From contig NZ_JADCNH010000002.1 of the NCBI RefSeq assembly GCF_018904615.1, forward strand, positions 124,001 through 188,000: a stretch of 64,000 bases of DNA. Direction: 5' to 3'. Below the pieces are notes generated by a model. The model did not search any database. It saw only the letters and a program-made list of their open reading frames with translations, and was not told the origin of the DNA. Source of the stretch: Verticiella alkaliphila. Its GTDB lineage: Bacteria > Pseudomonadota > Gammaproteobacteria > Burkholderiales > Burkholderiaceae_B. The translations under genes were made by a program, and so were the position numbers. This document shows positions 7,796-16,613 of the stretch, one piece after another (positions within the stretch are counted from its first letter, which is position 1; each line of letters opens with the position of its first letter).

Positions 7796-8998
7796 ATGAC
7801 CTACGACACTACCGTCGCGATCCCGGATCCCGCATCCGCGCGCGATGCCTACCGGCAACATGCGCGCACCTGGCTGCAGGCCAATCTGCCCGCTCACATG
7901 CGTGCGGACAGCCTGGAATACCGCAACCCGACGCTGGCCGAGTGCCGCGACTGGGAAGCCGCCATGTACCAGGTCGGCCTGGCGGGCATGACCTGGCCCA
8001 AGCAGTACGGTGGCTACGGCCTGTCGCTGCGCGAGCACCTGGCCGTGAACAAGGAGATCGGCGCGCTCGCGATGCCGGACAGCGTGAGCTCCATCAGCAA
8101 GGAGCTCGCGGGCCCGATCATCATGGCCGTCGGCACCGAGGAACAGAAGCAGGCCTTCCTGCCCGCCATCCTCGAGATGCGCGAGTACTGGTGCCAGGGC
8201 TTCTCCGAGCCGGATGCCGGCTCCGATCTCGCCCGCCTGCGCACCAAGGCCGTCCAGGAAGGCGATTCCTGGCGCATCAACGGTCAGAAGATCTGGACGA
8301 GCGGCGCGGCCAAGGCGCATTACTGCCTGCTGCTGACCCGCACCGGCGTCGTGGCCGACAAGCACCGTGGCCTCCTGATGTTCGCCGTGCCCATGGATAC
8401 CCCGGGCATCCGCGTGGTGCCGATCAAGTCCATCGACGGCAAGGATTCGTTCGCCGAAGTGTTCTTCGATGACGTGGTCGTGCCCGACAGCGCCCGCCTG
8501 GGTGCCGAGGACGAAGGCTGGAGTGCGGCGATCCGCGTGCTCGGCATCGAACGCGCCACCAACCGCATGTACCGCCCGTGGCGCTTCGAATGCGAACTGC
8601 GCCAGCTCGTGCAGGCGTGCAAGTCCGATCCGGCGCTCTCGCGTCTGCTGGACGATGGCTACTACCAGCGCCGCATCGGCGAGGTCGTGGCCCAGATCGA
8701 TGCGCACAAGGGTTTGGTCGAGCGCACGGTGGACTTGATGATGGCGGGCGAGGGCATCGGTGCCCGCGGCTCGCTCACCAAGCTGTATTGGTCCGAGTGC
8801 CACCAGGCTTTCGCATCGCTCGCGCTGCAGCTCGTGTCCCACGTGAACCCGGGCTCCAGCCCGCTCGCGCGCCGGGCCCGCAAGCACTTCACCACCGCGT
8901 ATCTTTTTGCTCGTGCCGAGACGATCTACGCCGGCACGTCGGAAGTGCAGCTGGACGTGATCGCCCAACGCATCCTGCAACTGCCCAAGGATCTCTGA
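7796..8998 (+). CDS. Acyl-CoA dehydrogenase, large subunit of a pair
   Basis: A 400-residue FAD-dependent acyl-CoA dehydrogenase. The middle-domain motif YWCQGFSEPDAGSDLARL and KIWTSGAAKAHYC are typical. Near the C-terminus the IYAGTSEVQ motif has Ala where medium-chain enzymes carry the catalytic Glu, as in several paired or branched-substrate subfamilies. The ATG at 7796 (8 bases after the ligase stop) is chosen over an upstream frame extension because it gives the family N-terminus. It is followed after one base by a smaller dehydrogenase, suggesting a heteromeric enzyme like pimeloyl-CoA or steroid-chain dehydrogenases (inference). Confidence 0.88.
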   Translation: MTYDTTVAIPDPASARDAYRQHARTWLQANLPAHMRADSLEYRNPTLAECRDWEAAMYQVGLAGMTWPKQYGGYGLSLREHLAVNKEIGALAMPDSVSSISKELAGPIIMAVGTEEQKQAFLPAILEMREYWCQGFSEPDAGSDLARLRTKAVQEGDSWRINGQKIWTSGAAKAHYCLLLTRTGVVADKHRGLLMFAVPMDTPGIRVVPIKSIDGKDSFAEVFFDDVVVPDSARLGAEDEGWSAAIRVLGIERATNRMYRPWRFECELRQLVQACKSDPALSRLLDDGYYQRRIGEVVAQIDAHKGLVERTVDLMMAGEGIGARGSLTKLYWSECHQAFASLALQLVSHVNPGSSPLARRARKHFTTAYLFARAETIYAGTSEVQLDVIAQRILQLPKDL

Positions 8999-8999
8999 C

Positions 9000-9962
9000 A
9001 TGACGATGCAAGACGACAGCCTGCGCCCTGAGGAACTCGCGGAGGCCGCCGCAGCCGCCATCGAGGACGCGCAAGGGCGCTCGGTGCGCGAGGCCGCCAA
9101 GGTGCTGGCCGAGGCCGGCCTGATCGGCGTGGGTGCCGCGGAGGACGACGGTGGCCTGGGCCTCGGCCTGAACTTCGCCGTGCCGATCGCCCAGGCGGGC
9201 GGCATGGGTCAAGTGGGCGTGCCGCTCGTGGAAAGCCTGGTGTTGGCCAAGGCGCTCGCGGGCTCGCCCGAGGCCGCTGCGCTGGTGGCAGGTGAGAAGC
9301 TCGCCACCATTGCCTGGCAGGGCGACCTGACACAAGGCATGGCCGGGCACGCGCGCCAGCTCGCCGAGTGCGACTGGGTGCTCGTGGCCGACGGCCAGGG
9401 CGGGGCGGCGCTCATCGAGGTGCATGGCCTTGAGATCGAGAGCGATCCCGCCCTGGATCCCGAGCGCCCGCAGGCCTGGATCCATCTGAAGGGTGCGCGC
9501 ACCGTGGCCACGCTGGATGCCGAAGCCTACGCGGCGCTCATCCACGATGCCCAGGTGCTCACCGCCGCGTGGCTCAATGGCGCGGCCCAGGGCGCCCTTG
9601 AGCGCACGGCGAGCTACATGGCCACCCGCGTGCAGTTCGGCCGTCCGCTGTCGGCCAAGCAGGCCGTGCGTCACTGGCTCTCGCGCATGCGTCTGCAATG
9701 GGAGGCGGCGTCTGCCAGCGTGCACCGCGTGCTCTCGCCCGATGAGTTCGGCGCGGCTCGCAGCCCGTTGACGGCGTTGGCCGTGAGCATCGACAGCGCG
9801 GCCTTCGTCCTGGAGAAGTCCATCCATCTGCATGGCGGCATGGGCTTTACGTGGGAGCTGCCCCTGCACGTGGCCCTGCGCGATGTGCGCAAGATCGACG
9901 CGGCGTTCGGCAGCGGCAAGCTGACCCAGGACATCGGCCGCCAATTCATTCAAGCGGCCTGA
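9000..9962 (+). CDS. Acyl-CoA dehydrogenase, small subunit of a pair
   Basis: A 320-residue member of the acyl-CoA dehydrogenase superfamily, shorter than usual (about 370-390). The C-terminal helical domain is recognisable (YMATRVQFGRPLSAKQAVRH and IHLHGGMGFTWELPLHVALRD), while the N-terminal and middle domains are abbreviated. It starts one base after the larger dehydrogenase, and stoichiometric co-expression as one heteromer is likely. Such small subunits often contribute only part of the FAD or active site. Substrate unknown. Confidence 0.85.
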   Translation: MTMQDDSLRPEELAEAAAAAIEDAQGRSVREAAKVLAEAGLIGVGAAEDDGGLGLGLNFAVPIAQAGGMGQVGVPLVESLVLAKALAGSPEAAALVAGEKLATIAWQGDLTQGMAGHARQLAECDWVLVADGQGGAALIEVHGLEIESDPALDPERPQAWIHLKGARTVATLDAEAYAALIHDAQVLTAAWLNGAAQGALERTASYMATRVQFGRPLSAKQAVRHWLSRMRLQWEAASASVHRVLSPDEFGAARSPLTALAVSIDSAAFVLEKSIHLHGGMGFTWELPLHVALRDVRKIDAAFGSGKLTQDIGRQFIQAA

Positions 9963-9976
9963 CGGCCCAGGATCAC

Positions 9977-10744
9977 ATGACCATGCAACAGGATCTCGCC
10001 GGGCGCGTCGCCCTCATCACCGGTGCCGGCAACGGCATCGGCCGCGAAACCGCCCACCAGATGGCCGCCCGCGGCGCCATCGTCGGTGTGAACGACCTGA
10101 AGGAAGAGTTCGTCGAGGCCGCCGTGGCCAGCATCCGTGCCGCGGGTGGCCAGGCCTTCGGGGTGGTGCAGAACGTCTCCACCCGCGACGGTATCCATGC
10201 GGCCGTGCAGTCTGCCCATGAGCAGGGCGGTGGCCGCTTTGACATCCTCGTCAACAACGCGGCCTGGGTGCGCTACCAGGCCGTGCCGGAGATCGCCGAA
10301 GACACCATGGACCGCATGCTGGCCGTGGGCTTCAAGGGCGTGATCTGGGGTATCCAGGCCGCTGTTGCCGCCATGGACGCCGAGCGCGGTGGCGTCATCG
10401 TCAACGTGGCCTCCACGGCTGCGCTGCGCTCGGCGCCGAACTCGGTGGTGTACTCGGGCATCAAGTCCGGCATCGTCGGCATCACCCGCGCCGCCGCGGC
10501 CGAACTCGGCGCGCAGAACATCCGCGTCAACGCGGTGTGCCCGTCGGCCATTCCGACCGAAGGCACGCAGCGCAACCGCAATGCCGAGCGCGATGCGCGT
10601 CGGGTGGCCACGACACCGCTGGGCCGCCTGGGCACGGTGGAGGATATCGCCCGCGGCATCTGCTTCCTGGCGGGTGACGAGTCCGGCTTCGTGACCGGGC
10701 AGGCGCTGGTGCTGGATGGCGGTGTGACGTTCAGCAATCTGTAG
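9977..10744 (+). CDS. SDR-family oxidoreductase
   Basis: A 255-residue classical short-chain dehydrogenase. It has the cofactor loop ITGAGNGIGRETA, the NNAAW structural motif, a catalytic Ser in the VASTAALRSA segment and the YSGIK (YxxxK) catalytic pair. The Asp at the end of the second strand (GVNDLKEE) hints at NAD(H). The ATG at 9977 is 14 bases after the preceding stop; an upstream GTG extension overlaps that gene and is rejected. It probably oxidises a hydroxyacyl-CoA or alcohol intermediate of the operon's pathway (inference). Confidence 0.88.
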   Translation: MTMQQDLAGRVALITGAGNGIGRETAHQMAARGAIVGVNDLKEEFVEAAVASIRAAGGQAFGVVQNVSTRDGIHAAVQSAHEQGGGRFDILVNNAAWVRYQAVPEIAEDTMDRMLAVGFKGVIWGIQAAVAAMDAERGGVIVNVASTAALRSAPNSVVYSGIKSGIVGITRAAAAELGAQNIRVNAVCPSAIPTEGTQRNRNAERDARRVATTPLGRLGTVEDIARGICFLAGDESGFVTGQALVLDGGVTFSNL

Positions 10745-10931
10745 GCGTGGCGGCGGTGCGGTCCTGACCCGCATCGCCCCACCGTACGCCAGCGTGGATC
10801 GATGCCAGACGCGCCGGGCGCTCAAGACCTGAGCGCCGCGTCGTGACAGGAAGTCGCCGCCGGTGGCCGCGATCCTGGCGTGTCGATAGCTGTGGCAGGA
10901 CAACATCAAGAACACAAGCGCAGGAGACAGC

Positions 10932-12171
10932 ATGCCCACCGTCCTCATCACCGGTGCCGCCTCTGGCATCGGACGTGCCGCATCCCATCGATTCGCCCAC
11001 GCTGGCTGGCGCTGCGTGTTGGTCGACCGCAATGCCGACGCACTGTCGGCATTGGTGCCTACATTACGGCCGACCGCCGAGCCGCATGTGTCGATCCCGC
11101 TGGACCTCACCGATGCGGATGCCATTGCGCGCCTCGGCGAGGCCGTGCCGGCCCTCGACGCGCTGGTGAACAACGCCGGCATGTCTGACACGAGCGGCAC
11201 GGCGCTGGTGGAGCAGACGCCCGAGCAGCAGGCCCGGCTCGTGGCGCTCAATCTGAAAGCCCCCGCTGCGATGGTGCAGGCGCTTGCCGGTCGGCTCGGC
11301 GCCGGTGCCCGCATCGTCAATGTGTCATCGGGCGCGGGCTTGCGTGCCATTCCCTGGCGCGGCATGTACAGTCCCACCAAGGCCGGCGTCATCACGCAGT
11401 CTAAGGCCCTGGCGCGCGCCGCCCGGACTGGTGCGTCACCGTGCTGTGCCCGGGCTTCGTGCGCACGGAGCTCGTCGAGAGCCTCATCACTGCCGGGCGC
11501 CTGAGCCCGCGCGCTGCGGTGGCTCGCGTGCCGCTGGGCCGCATGGCCGAGCCCGACGAGATGGCCGATGCGCTGGTGTTCCTCGCGAGCGAGGCGGCAC
11601 GGCCGCTGGCGGGCCAAGTACTGTCGCTGGATGGCGGCACGTCCGTCTTCACGGGCGGCGTGCCGTATGAGCCGACCGAGCTCGCGACGGCGCCCGCCGA
11701 CACGGCGCTGGCCTTGCGTGTGATGGGCGATGACGATAACCGCTGGAGCGCGCTTGCCGCGGATGCCGTGGACGGTTACTCCGCGGTGGTCGATGCCTCG
11801 GCCTTGCACGCGGCCAGCCCCTGGCAGGCCGTCCATCGCGCGGCGGCGGCGTTCGTGCGTGAACACCCCGCATCCGCCAGCCTGACGGTGCTGCTGCCTG
11901 AGGCTCCAGCCGAGGACGACTGGCAAGCCGCAGGCGATCTGGGCGCGGCCCGCATGCTGATCGCCACGCTCGCGTGCGAGTTGGGCGCCAAGGGTTTGCG
12001 CATCAATGCTGTCACCGTGGCACCGGACGCCACGCCGCAGACGCACGGCGCGTTGCTGCGGTACGTCGCGGCGCCCGCGCACAATATCTGACGGGCCAGG
12101 TATTGCACACGGCTAGTGCGCACGCCACAGACGATGTGTCCCTGGCAATCCCTCGCCAAGCACAAGCATAA
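10932..12171 (+). pseudogene. Tandem double-SDR protein, two frameshifts
   Basis: The N-terminal half (10932 to about 11430) is a classical SDR with ITGAASGIGRAA, LVNNAGMSD and MYSPTKAG, but the frame breaks before the C-terminal part. The next frame resumes with DWCVTVLCPGFVRTELVE near 11426 and continues through the SDR end (LAGQVLSLDGGTSVF) into a second, degenerate SDR-like half lacking the Gly-rich loop and YxxxK. That frame ends at 12091, yet the expected C-terminus AQYLTGQVLHTASAH continues in a third frame to TAA at 12171. Each change corresponds to one missing base. Restored, it would be about 413 residues. It may be a true pseudogene or carry two consensus errors. Confidence 0.75.
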
Positions 12172-12189
12172 CGACGCACGGAAGACGCT

Positions 12190-13029
12190 ATGGACCACTC
12201 TTCGCGCATTGCCGCTCAGTCCGACCCGAGGCCGGCCGGATCGCCGCAGGCAGGCAGCACGGACGCCATCGACCGCGAGGCCATCAAGGCCCACTTCATC
12301 GCCGAACGCGGCTATTGGCGCCCCTGGACCGAAGCGCTGCTCGCGCATAACCCGGCGTTCCTGCAACGCTATGCGGACTACGCCGGCCACCCCGCGCGGA
12401 CAGGCCCGCTCAGCGAGCGCATGGTCGAGCTGGTCTACGTGGCACTGGATTCGTCCGCCACGCACCTGTTTCCCACCGGCCTGCAGGTACACATGACATA
12501 CGCCCTGCAAGCGGGCGCCACACCTGCCGAGATCTTCGACGTGCTGCACCTCGTCACGCTGCAAGGCGTGGATGCGGTCTACCAGAGCGTGGAAGTGCTG
12601 GCCGAAGAGGCCGGGTGGGCTGCTACGGGCGTGGGTCGCGTCTGCCCGACACGCTCGGATGCCGACGGCGTGATCGACCGAGCCCGCCTGCTGGTGCCCG
12701 GCCGTGAGCAGGCGATCGCGTGGTTGCATGCGGTGGACCCATCGTATCTGGCCGCGCTGCTCGACTTCGTGGAACACGGACGCCCGGCCGCCCAGGGCCT
12801 CACGCCATCCGACCGCGCCATCGTCGAGACCGCCCTGCACAGCTGCTTCTCCGGCCAGAACCCGACCGCCCTGCGCAGCGTCATCCGCCACGCGCTGAGC
12901 CTGGGCGTGACCGACCGCGAGCTCCTGCAGGCCATCCAGCTGGGCGCGCACCTGTCGGTGCATGGCGCGGCGCTGGGGGCCGGGACGTACGCCGGCATGG
13001 CATCGGCCGACGATACGCACCCGGCCTGA
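12190..13029 (+). CDS. Carboxymuconolactone decarboxylase (CMD)-family protein, two repeats
   Basis: A 279-residue protein with two CMD/AhpD-like helical repeats. The first includes SERMVELVYVALDSS and HMTYALQAGATPAEIFDVL (about residues 80-125); the second includes SDRAIVETALHSCF and IRHALSLGVTDRELLQAIQ (about 205-255). Neither repeat has the CxxC pair of AhpD peroxidases, so disulfide reductase activity is unlikely. It is the last gene of the acyl-CoA operon, 18 bases after the restored end of the double SDR. The role is unclear; CMD proteins can be decarboxylases or lyases in ring-degradation pathways. Confidence 0.82.
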   Translation: MDHSSRIAAQSDPRPAGSPQAGSTDAIDREAIKAHFIAERGYWRPWTEALLAHNPAFLQRYADYAGHPARTGPLSERMVELVYVALDSSATHLFPTGLQVHMTYALQAGATPAEIFDVLHLVTLQGVDAVYQSVEVLAEEAGWAATGVGRVCPTRSDADGVIDRARLLVPGREQAIAWLHAVDPSYLAALLDFVEHGRPAAQGLTPSDRAIVETALHSCFSGQNPTALRSVIRHALSLGVTDRELLQAIQLGAHLSVHGAALGAGTYAGMASADDTHPA

Positions 13030-13062
13030 AGGCCAAAGCCACCCGAGCTTGTCAAAACCTGC

Positions 13063-13068
13063 TAGAAT
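13063..13068 (+). promoter_or_regulatory. Candidate -10 box of tRNA-Ser
   Basis: TAGAAT lies 53 bases upstream of the tRNA-Ser 5' end, within GCTAGAATCGCGG. No well-spaced -35 is evident; a TTGTCA at 13049-13054 is too close. Confidence 0.4.
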
Positions 13069-13121
13069 CGCGGATTCGCAAATGCCGGGTGAGTCATTCC
13101 CCTGCGTGCGCGACAGAATCA

Positions 13122-13212
13122 GGACAGGTGGCCGAGTGGTTGAAGGCGCACGCCTGGAAAGCGTGTATACGTCACAAGCGTATCGGGGGTTCGAATCCCC
13201 CTCTGTCCGCCA
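13122..13212 (+). tRNA. tRNA-Ser (anticodon GGA)
   Basis: A 91-base class II tRNA. The acceptor stem GGACAGG pairs with TCTGTCC (one G-U pair). The anticodon arm CACGC-CTGGAAA-GCGTG gives GGA. There is a long variable arm, a T arm GGGGG-TTCGAAT-CCCCC, discriminator G and an encoded CCA. A long variable arm is diagnostic for serine/leucine tRNAs. It is followed directly by a terminator. Confidence 0.97.
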
Positions 13213-13219
13213 GTAGTTC

Positions 13220-13256
13220 AAAAAGCCCGCTAGCTCTTTGGAGCAGCGGGCTTTTT
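13220..13256. terminator. Bidirectional terminator after tRNA-Ser
   Basis: AAAAAGCCCGCT and AGCGGGCTTTTT form a stem around a 12-base loop, with A-rich and T-rich flanks. It can end both the tRNA-Ser transcript (plus) and the convergent lipoprotein transcript (minus). Confidence 0.9.
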
Positions 13257-13293
13257 CACGTCTGAAGCTGCCACAGCCTGCAGATGCCGTTGC

Positions 13294-13767
13294 CTACTTC
13301 CGATTGTCCACGCAGTCCACCACCGTGGCCTGCGTCACGATGTCCTTGGCGTCCGTCATCAAGGTGATGTTGCAGAGGTAGTCGATCACCAGGTCGTCGG
13401 TGTAGTAGCCCACGGGGCGATAGACCGCCTGCGTGCCCACCGGCACTTTGGCGGCCACGCCCTGGCCGCGCATGATCGCGTAGGTCGTGCGCGTGCCGAC
13501 CTGTTCGCGTCCGGTCTTGACGAAGATCTTTTCGGGCCCGATATGGGTCTGCAGCCGATGCCAAGCGTAGAAGCCGCCGCTGCCGTAGGAGGAGGGCCCC
13601 AAACCCTGGTCGGGCTTGCCGAAGAGTTCGATCGCGGCGGACGCCGGTTGCCCGATCAGCCGCTGTGCGGCTACCGCGACGTCATTGCCTTGGGCCTTGC
13701 CCATCGGGGAGCAGGCGGTGAGTGTGGCGGCCGCCAGCACGAGGCCGGACACTGTGAGGATGCGCAT
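13294..13767 (-). CDS. Putative outer-membrane lipoprotein
   Basis: A 157-residue protein with a lipoprotein signal: MRILTVSGLVLAAATLTACS, lipobox LTAC, lipidated Cys at about residue 19. The mature part includes IGQPASAAIELFGKPDQG and YAWHRLQTH, with a C-terminal pair of cysteines (DYLCN and DCVDN). I do not recognise a characterised family; it resembles small SmpA/OmlA-like lipoproteins only in general layout. It is probably monocistronic and ends at the bidirectional terminator. The start is set by the signal sequence; the upstream frame extension overlaps the next gene and is rejected. Confidence 0.72.
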   Translation of the reverse strand: MRILTVSGLVLAAATLTACSPMGKAQGNDVAVAAQRLIGQPASAAIELFGKPDQGLGPSSYGSGGFYAWHRLQTHIGPEKIFVKTGREQVGTRTTYAIMRGQGVAAKVPVGTQAVYRPVGYYTDDLVIDYLCNITLMTDAKDIVTQATVVDCVDNRK

Positions 13768-13854
13768 GATTCGATGACCTTTCCGTGCCTGAAAGAAGGG
13801 GCATCCTAGCGCATCGAACCAACGCGCGCGATGGCGTCGCGATCCAAGGCGGGT

Positions 13855-13884
13855 GAAGGCCGCGTGCGGGTGCGTGCGGCCTTC
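13855..13884. terminator. Hairpin downstream of the isocitrate-lyase-superfamily gene
   Basis: GAAGGCCGC pairs with GCGGCCTTC over a 12-base loop, 18 bases beyond the minus-strand gene's stop. There is no T tract on either side, so intrinsic termination is uncertain. Confidence 0.35.
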
Positions 13885-13901
13885 TCTCGCTGCGGGCAGG
13901 C

Positions 13902-14765
13902 TCAGCCCTCGTAGCGCTTGCCCAACGCCAGCAGCTCCGGCGTGCCAATCACGGCATTGAGCCCGTCGAAGTCCAGCATCTCTTCCTTCATCGCCGCTGT
14001 CGAACCCGTGGCGCGCAGGCTTTGGAAGTAGCGCTGCATCTGGTTCGCGAGAAAGCGCACCGTGCCACCCGGGAAGATCACGAGCTTGTAGCCGCGTGCC
14101 TGCAGCGCGTCGACGCTCTGGATCGGGGTCTTGCCACCTTCGACCATGTTGGCGAGCAGCGGCACGCGCGAGGCGAAGAGGCCGCAGACGCGGTCCATGT
14201 CCTCGGCGCCACGCACGGCTTCGATGAAGAGCAGATCCACGCCGCAGGCCAGATATGCCTCGGCGCGCTCGATCGCTGCGTCCAGGCCTTCCACGGCCAC
14301 CGCGTCGGTGCGGGCCATGATGAGGGTCTCGGGCGAGTGACGGGCGTCCAGGGCGGCGCGCAGCTTGCCGCACATCTCGGCCTGCGAGACCAGCGACTTG
14401 TTCTCCAGGTGGCCGCAACGCTTGGGGAAGGTCTGGTCTTCGAGCTGGATCACGGCAGCGCCTGCGCGCTCCATGTCACGGACGGTGCGCTGCACGTTCA
14501 AGGCATTGCCGTAGCCCGTGTCGGCATCGACGACGATGGGCGTGCGCACGCGATCCGTGATGCGGGCGAGCACGTCCACCGTCTCCTTGGCGGTGGTCAG
14601 GCCCACGTCCGAGCGGCCGAGCTGCGTATAGGCCACGGCACCGCCGGACAGATACAGAGCCTCGAAGCCGGCCTGTTCTGCGGCGAGAGCGGACAGGGCG
14701 TCATACACGCCGGGGGCGAGTACGGCGCCGGGTTGGGCAAGGCGGGTCTTGAGAGAGGGGGTCAT
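13902..14765 (-). CDS. Isocitrate lyase/PEP mutase-superfamily enzyme
   Basis: A 287-residue single-domain member. Key features are PGVYDALSA at about residues 18-26, the Mg-binding VVDADTGYGN (Asp80, Asp82), QLEDQ at about 107-111 and KRCGH at 115-119, the active-site Cys loop also found in methylisocitrate lyase and oxaloacetate decarboxylases. It should cleave a C-C bond of a 2-hydroxy/oxo-dicarboxylate or act as a phosphonate mutase; sequence alone does not decide. It lies 26 bases after the TauD-like dioxygenase on the same strand, so they are probably one operon. Confidence 0.87.
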   Translation of the reverse strand: MTPSLKTRLAQPGAVLAPGVYDALSALAAEQAGFEALYLSGGAVAYTQLGRSDVGLTTAKETVDVLARITDRVRTPIVVDADTGYGNALNVQRTVRDMERAGAAVIQLEDQTFPKRCGHLENKSLVSQAEMCGKLRAALDARHSPETLIMARTDAVAVEGLDAAIERAEAYLACGVDLLFIEAVRGAEDMDRVCGLFASRVPLLANMVEGGKTPIQSVDALQARGYKLVIFPGGTVRFLANQMQRYFQSLRATGSTAAMKEEMLDFDGLNAVIGTPELLALGKRYEG

Positions 14766-14791
14766 GAAAATCCTGGTTGTGGCGTAAGCCG

Positions 14792-15931
14792 TCATTCGGC
14801 GGCGAGGGCCACGTCTTCCTTGCGCACTTTCGGCGCCCACGCCTCGAACGGCATGTTCATCGCCTTGGCATGGCGTTGCTCGTACTCGAGGAACTCCGGG
14901 GTGATGGCCGAGCCGCGCATGCCGCCGCGGATCGCCCCGGCGCGCACGTCGATGTAGTACTCGGCCCAGTCGTCCGGCAGCGGCTGCGAGCTCGGCACGG
15001 CCAGCCACAGGCGAAGCAGGTGGCGCTTCTGGTCGGGCTCTTCGTGGTCTTCGAAAGACGTGCGCGAGTGTAGCGTGACGTAGCTGTTGAGCAGTTGCAG
15101 ATCGCCGCGCTCAAGCGTCATGGTGTAGCAGAGCTTGTCGCTGGCCATCAACTCGTCGAGCAGATCCAGCGCCTCGACCTGTTGCGGGGTGAGACGCGGG
15201 ACTTCCGGGAAGTCGCGCTGGGCCGCCACCGTGTTCTTGCGGTTGGTGCGCGCCGAGAAGTGGGTGGGATGGTTGCCGAAGATCGGCAGCCGATAGAAGG
15301 GCGGCTGGCTGGGATCCTGCGCGCCCTGATAGCTGTGGTAGAAGGGCTCGTGCAGCACGGCGAGCAGATCCGGGCGCAGGCGGGCGACTTCATCGCGCAG
15401 CGCGATCGAGTTCACCACCTTGCTGCCACCGCCGGATTTGGCCGTGCGGCGGCACAGGAGCGCCACCACATCGCACGAGTCCATGTGGAAGTCCAGCTCG
15501 GCATTGGTGTTGTAGCCACGGCCGCCCTTGACCTTGTAGGAGCCGCCCACGTCGCGCACGTCGGTCATGACGTCGCTCGCGCGGTTCTGCGGCCGGCCCA
15601 CGCCCATGTGCAGGCCCACCCCCCAGTACACCATGCGGGTCTCTTCCTCGTTCCACTCGGTGACGGGGAATCCCTTCATGAGGCACATGCCCCAGCGGCC
15701 TTGCGTGGTGGCGATGGCCTGCGACAGCACGGCCTTCGTGCGTTCGGGCAGGGGGAACTCGGCATGCGACCATTCCAGGAGGGGCTTGCCGCACGTCTTG
15801 GCGTGGGCGAGCGCGGCTTGCAGATCGCTAACGTTGTCCGGCGAGAGTCGCAGGATCCACGAGTGGTCCTGCTCGACCTGGGCGGCCGTCCAGGCCTGCG
15901 GCTGAGCGGCGACGTTGATTTGTGCGTTCAT
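14792..15931 (-). CDS. TauD/TfdA-family Fe(II)/2-oxoglutarate-type dioxygenase
   Basis: A 379-residue protein with a visible 2-His-1-carboxylate triad: His149 and Asp151 in FHMDSCD and the distal His288 in TLHSRTSF, with Arg307 in RHLLRLWL positioned to bind the 2-oxoglutarate carboxylate. Length matches the larger TauD/TfdA relatives. It should hydroxylate a small organic substrate with Fe(II), O2 and 2-oxoglutarate. It is first in a two-gene minus-strand operon with the isocitrate-lyase-superfamily enzyme and divergent from a truncated LysR gene that probably once controlled it. Substrate unknown. Confidence 0.88.
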   Translation of the reverse strand: MNAQINVAAQPQAWTAAQVEQDHSWILRLSPDNVSDLQAALAHAKTCGKPLLEWSHAEFPLPERTKAVLSQAIATTQGRWGMCLMKGFPVTEWNEEETRMVYWGVGLHMGVGRPQNRASDVMTDVRDVGGSYKVKGGRGYNTNAELDFHMDSCDVVALLCRRTAKSGGGSKVVNSIALRDEVARLRPDLLAVLHEPFYHSYQGAQDPSQPPFYRLPIFGNHPTHFSARTNRKNTVAAQRDFPEVPRLTPQQVEALDLLDELMASDKLCYTMTLERGDLQLLNSYVTLHSRTSFEDHEEPDQKRHLLRLWLAVPSSQPLPDDWAEYYIDVRAGAIRGGMRGSAITPEFLEYEQRHAKAMNMPFEAWAPKVRKEDVALAAE

Positions 15932-16037
15932 ATAATGATCCCCTAGGCGTGAGATGCGAGATGCGATTGCAGCAGTCTAAGCAGGCGCACCTGGCCTGAA
16001 CAGCGCCGTTGTTTGATCTTTGGGATAAGGATATTTG

Positions 16038-16562
16038 ATGAAGCTCGCCGCCTTCGCTGCCCTGCGCGCCGTCATTCGCGGCGGCACCTTTGCGGCCGCG
16101 GCGGCAGAGATGCACGTGACGCCCAGTGCGATCAGCATGCAGATGAAGCAGCTCGAAGCCTTCTTTGGCCAGCCTTTGTTCGACCGTTCCGGGGCGCATC
16201 CCCGGCCGACGCCGCTCGCTTTCCAGGTCGTGCAGCTGATGGGCGAGCCGCTGGATGGGCTCGACGTGCTTCGCAAGGAAAGCGACGTACGGGTACGCGG
16301 CACCGTGCGGCTGGGGATCATCGAGAATCTGCAGGCGGTGGTGCTGCCGGGCGCGGTGCGCTGGCTCAAGCGCCACCATCCGGGCCTCGAGCTGCAGTTG
16401 ATGCGGGGCCGTACCACCACGCTCACCGCCGCGCTCAAGGCGGGCGACATCGAAGCCGCGCTGGTCGCGCAGGCCACTGCGGGCGCCACCGCCACCCTGC
16501 ATTGGACGCCGGTGGCGAAGAAAGCCCTGGTTCTCATTGCGCCGCCCTCCGTCACGCGATGA
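16038..16562 (+). pseudogene. Truncated LysR-family regulator
   Basis: Only 174 codons, against about 300 for the family. The HTH domain (about residues 1-60, with VTPSAISMQMKQLEAFFGQ) and the first subdomain of the effector domain (GTVRLGIIENLQ onward) are intact, but the frame stops after LVLIAPPSVTR. No continuation exists in another frame before the next gene begins at 16614, so the C-terminal half appears deleted rather than frameshifted. The ATG at 16038 is 7 bases after ATAAGG. It is divergent from the TauD-like gene. The fragment could still bind DNA but would lack a complete effector site. Confidence 0.7.
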
Positions 16563-16613
16563 CGCAAGACCTTCGAAATCCATGAAAATCCTGATGAGGC
16601 GGCACGCAAGGCC

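Noticed and set aside
4054-7797. A 1247-codon open frame on the minus strand
   Set aside because: It lies antisense to three well-supported genes, has Arg/His/Gly/Ala-rich low-complexity composition and no recognisable domain. It is a by-product of high G+C codon use.
11400-11450. Programmed -1 frameshifting in the double SDR
   Set aside because: No X-XXY-YYZ slippery heptamer followed by a structure is evident at either break, and a second break in the same gene makes programming unlikely.
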